Positions 63,608 through 64,000 of a stretch of DNA of 64,000 bases are shown here, one piece after another. The stretch is from the NCBI GenBank assembly GCA_900467745.1, contig UBQW01000043.1, forward strand, positions 1 through 64,000, written 5' to 3'. The notes under the pieces are model-generated. The model did not search any database. It saw nothing but the letters and a program-made list of their open reading frames with translations, and was not told where the DNA came from. Numbering within the stretch: the stretch's first letter is position 1; each line of letters starts with the position of its first letter. The position numbers and the translations under genes are program-made. Source of the DNA: Hyphomicrobiales bacterium. GTDB taxonomy: Bacteria; Pseudomonadota; Alphaproteobacteria; Rhizobiales; Rhizobiaceae.

Positions 63608-63630
63608 TAAACAGGCTATGACGGCAGGCC

Positions 63631-63864
63631 TTATTCCGGCGCCGAGGTCTGCAGCGCCAGAGCGTGCAGAACGCCGCCCATATTTCCCTTCAGCGCGTCG
63701 TACACCATCTTGTGCTGCTGCACGCGGCTCTTGCCGCGGAAGGCTTCGGCTACGACTTCGGCGGCGTAGTGATCGCCGTCGCCAGCCAGATCACGGATCA
63801 CCACCTTGGCGCCGGGGATGCCGGCCTTGATCATGTCTTCGATGTCACCGGGTTTCATGGCCAT
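63631..63864 (-). CDS. BolA-family protein
   Basis: The 77-residue small BolA-domain protein contains GAKVVIRDLAGDGDHYAAEVV and FRGKSRVQQHKMVYDAL (invariant C-terminal His region). BolA proteins pair with monothiol glutaredoxin, as grxD next door suggests, and act in iron or iron-sulfur homeostasis. It lies 20 bp downstream of the purL stop codon, so purL-bolA is probably one transcript. Confidence 0.93.
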   Translation of the reverse strand: MAMKPGDIEDMIKAGIPGAKVVIRDLAGDGDHYAAEVVAEAFRGKSRVQQHKMVYDALKGNMGGVLHALALQTSAPE

Positions 63865-63884
63865 GGTCGATTACTCCTTGCGCA

Positions 63885-64000
63885 TCATTCCGCGGCAGCG
63901 AGCGTGCCGCTGCCATCCATGAATTCAGGGAACCATGATTCATGGGCGTGGCGCAATTGCTGAATCGGCAGCGACAGCAGATCGTCGACGACGAGCGCGT
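63885..64000 (-). CDS. purL: Phosphoribosylformylglycinamidine synthase II, C-terminal end (partial)
   Basis: The last 38 codons of a gene run off the right edge. The peptide ends LPIQQLRHAHESWFPEF, followed by MDGSGTLAAAE. This matches the C-terminus of PurL, the ATP- and glutamine-dependent step in purine synthesis. purL-bolA-grxD order is usual in Rhizobiaceae. Only the 3' end is present, so most of the protein cannot be assessed. Confidence 0.75.
   Translation of the reverse strand, partial: ALVVDDLLSLPIQQLRHAHESWFPEFMDGSGTLAAAE

Noticed and set aside
63441..63830. Possible small plus-strand gene overlapping the bolA terminator and bolA
   Set aside because: It runs antisense across bolA and its terminator and has no homology I can recognise.

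Overview
The window is about 64 kb of GC-rich chromosome from an alphaproteobacterium. It is most likely a member of the Rhizobiaceae (Rhizobium/Agrobacterium/Sinorhizobium group). The support is an adjacent glnB-glnA pair with a sigma-54 promoter, divergent uvrA-ssb and recA-alaS arrangements with rhizobial SOS operators, a CckA-type hybrid kinase beside a FliO-like gene, a RIME-like repeat, a DksA that has lost most of its zinc cysteines, and a 2239-residue membrane coiled-coil protein of the growth-pole-ring (GPR/RgsE) type. Nearly everything is core chromosome. I see no insertion sequence, prophage, CRISPR array, rRNA or tRNA. The one clear accessory item is a Phd/PIN toxin-antitoxin pair between a DUF72 gene and uvrA.

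Layout. 0-6.3 kb: DsbA-like thiol oxidoreductase, a YejA-like peptide-binding protein, an IalB-family protein, hspQ, then glnB-glnA on the minus strand. 6.3-17.4 kb: nnrD, DUF72, the TA pair, uvrA / ssb (divergent, shared SOS box), marC-like, gyrA and a small conserved ORF. 17.5-26.6 kb: the giant GPR-like gene, a 460-bp divergent control region rich in TTAAC boxes, an orphan Hpt protein, a 2Fe-2S ferredoxin, a gene-free stretch with a candidate small RNA, and a DUF922 protein. 26.6-32.4 kb: folP-folB-folK, a periplasmic hypothetical, and the ycjX-ycjF-like pair with sixA. 32.6-37.3 kb: dksA, FliO-like and cckA, then a RIME-like repeat. 37.3-43.3 kb: psuK-psuG, recA and alaS. 43.5-54.2 kb: an AraC/GyrI-like regulator, GST, GNAT, icd, a secreted hypothetical, a FUSC protein, trmJ-murI, an MFS permease and a HerA/DUF87-like ATPase. 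54.3-64 kb: phoA, rpsD, glsA, ttcA, an inositol-monophosphatase-family gene, a LysE exporter, two tandem Bcr/CflA-type MFS genes, grxD, bolA and the 3' end of purL.

Functional links. uvrA, ssb and recA form a DNA-repair set with visible LexA-type operators. glnB and glnA form the nitrogen-status unit. folPBK is a three-gene folate operon with coupled translation at its first junction. psuK-psuG is a pseudouridine salvage operon. grxD and bolA are usual partners in iron-sulfur and iron homeostasis.

The most interesting region is 17.5-25.1 kb. A giant ring/coiled-coil protein built from 44-residue units is transcribed divergently from a stand-alone histidine phosphotransfer protein. The shared intergenic region carries six TTAAC pentamers, two of them in an exact TTAA-N7-TTAAC CtrA-type arrangement. 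CckA, the kinase at the top of the CtrA phosphorelay, lies 10 kb away. This suggests, but does not prove, that polar growth machinery and a phosphorelay component are co-controlled by the cell-cycle regulator CtrA.

All calls rest on reading the sequence and on knowledge of protein families. No database search was possible.
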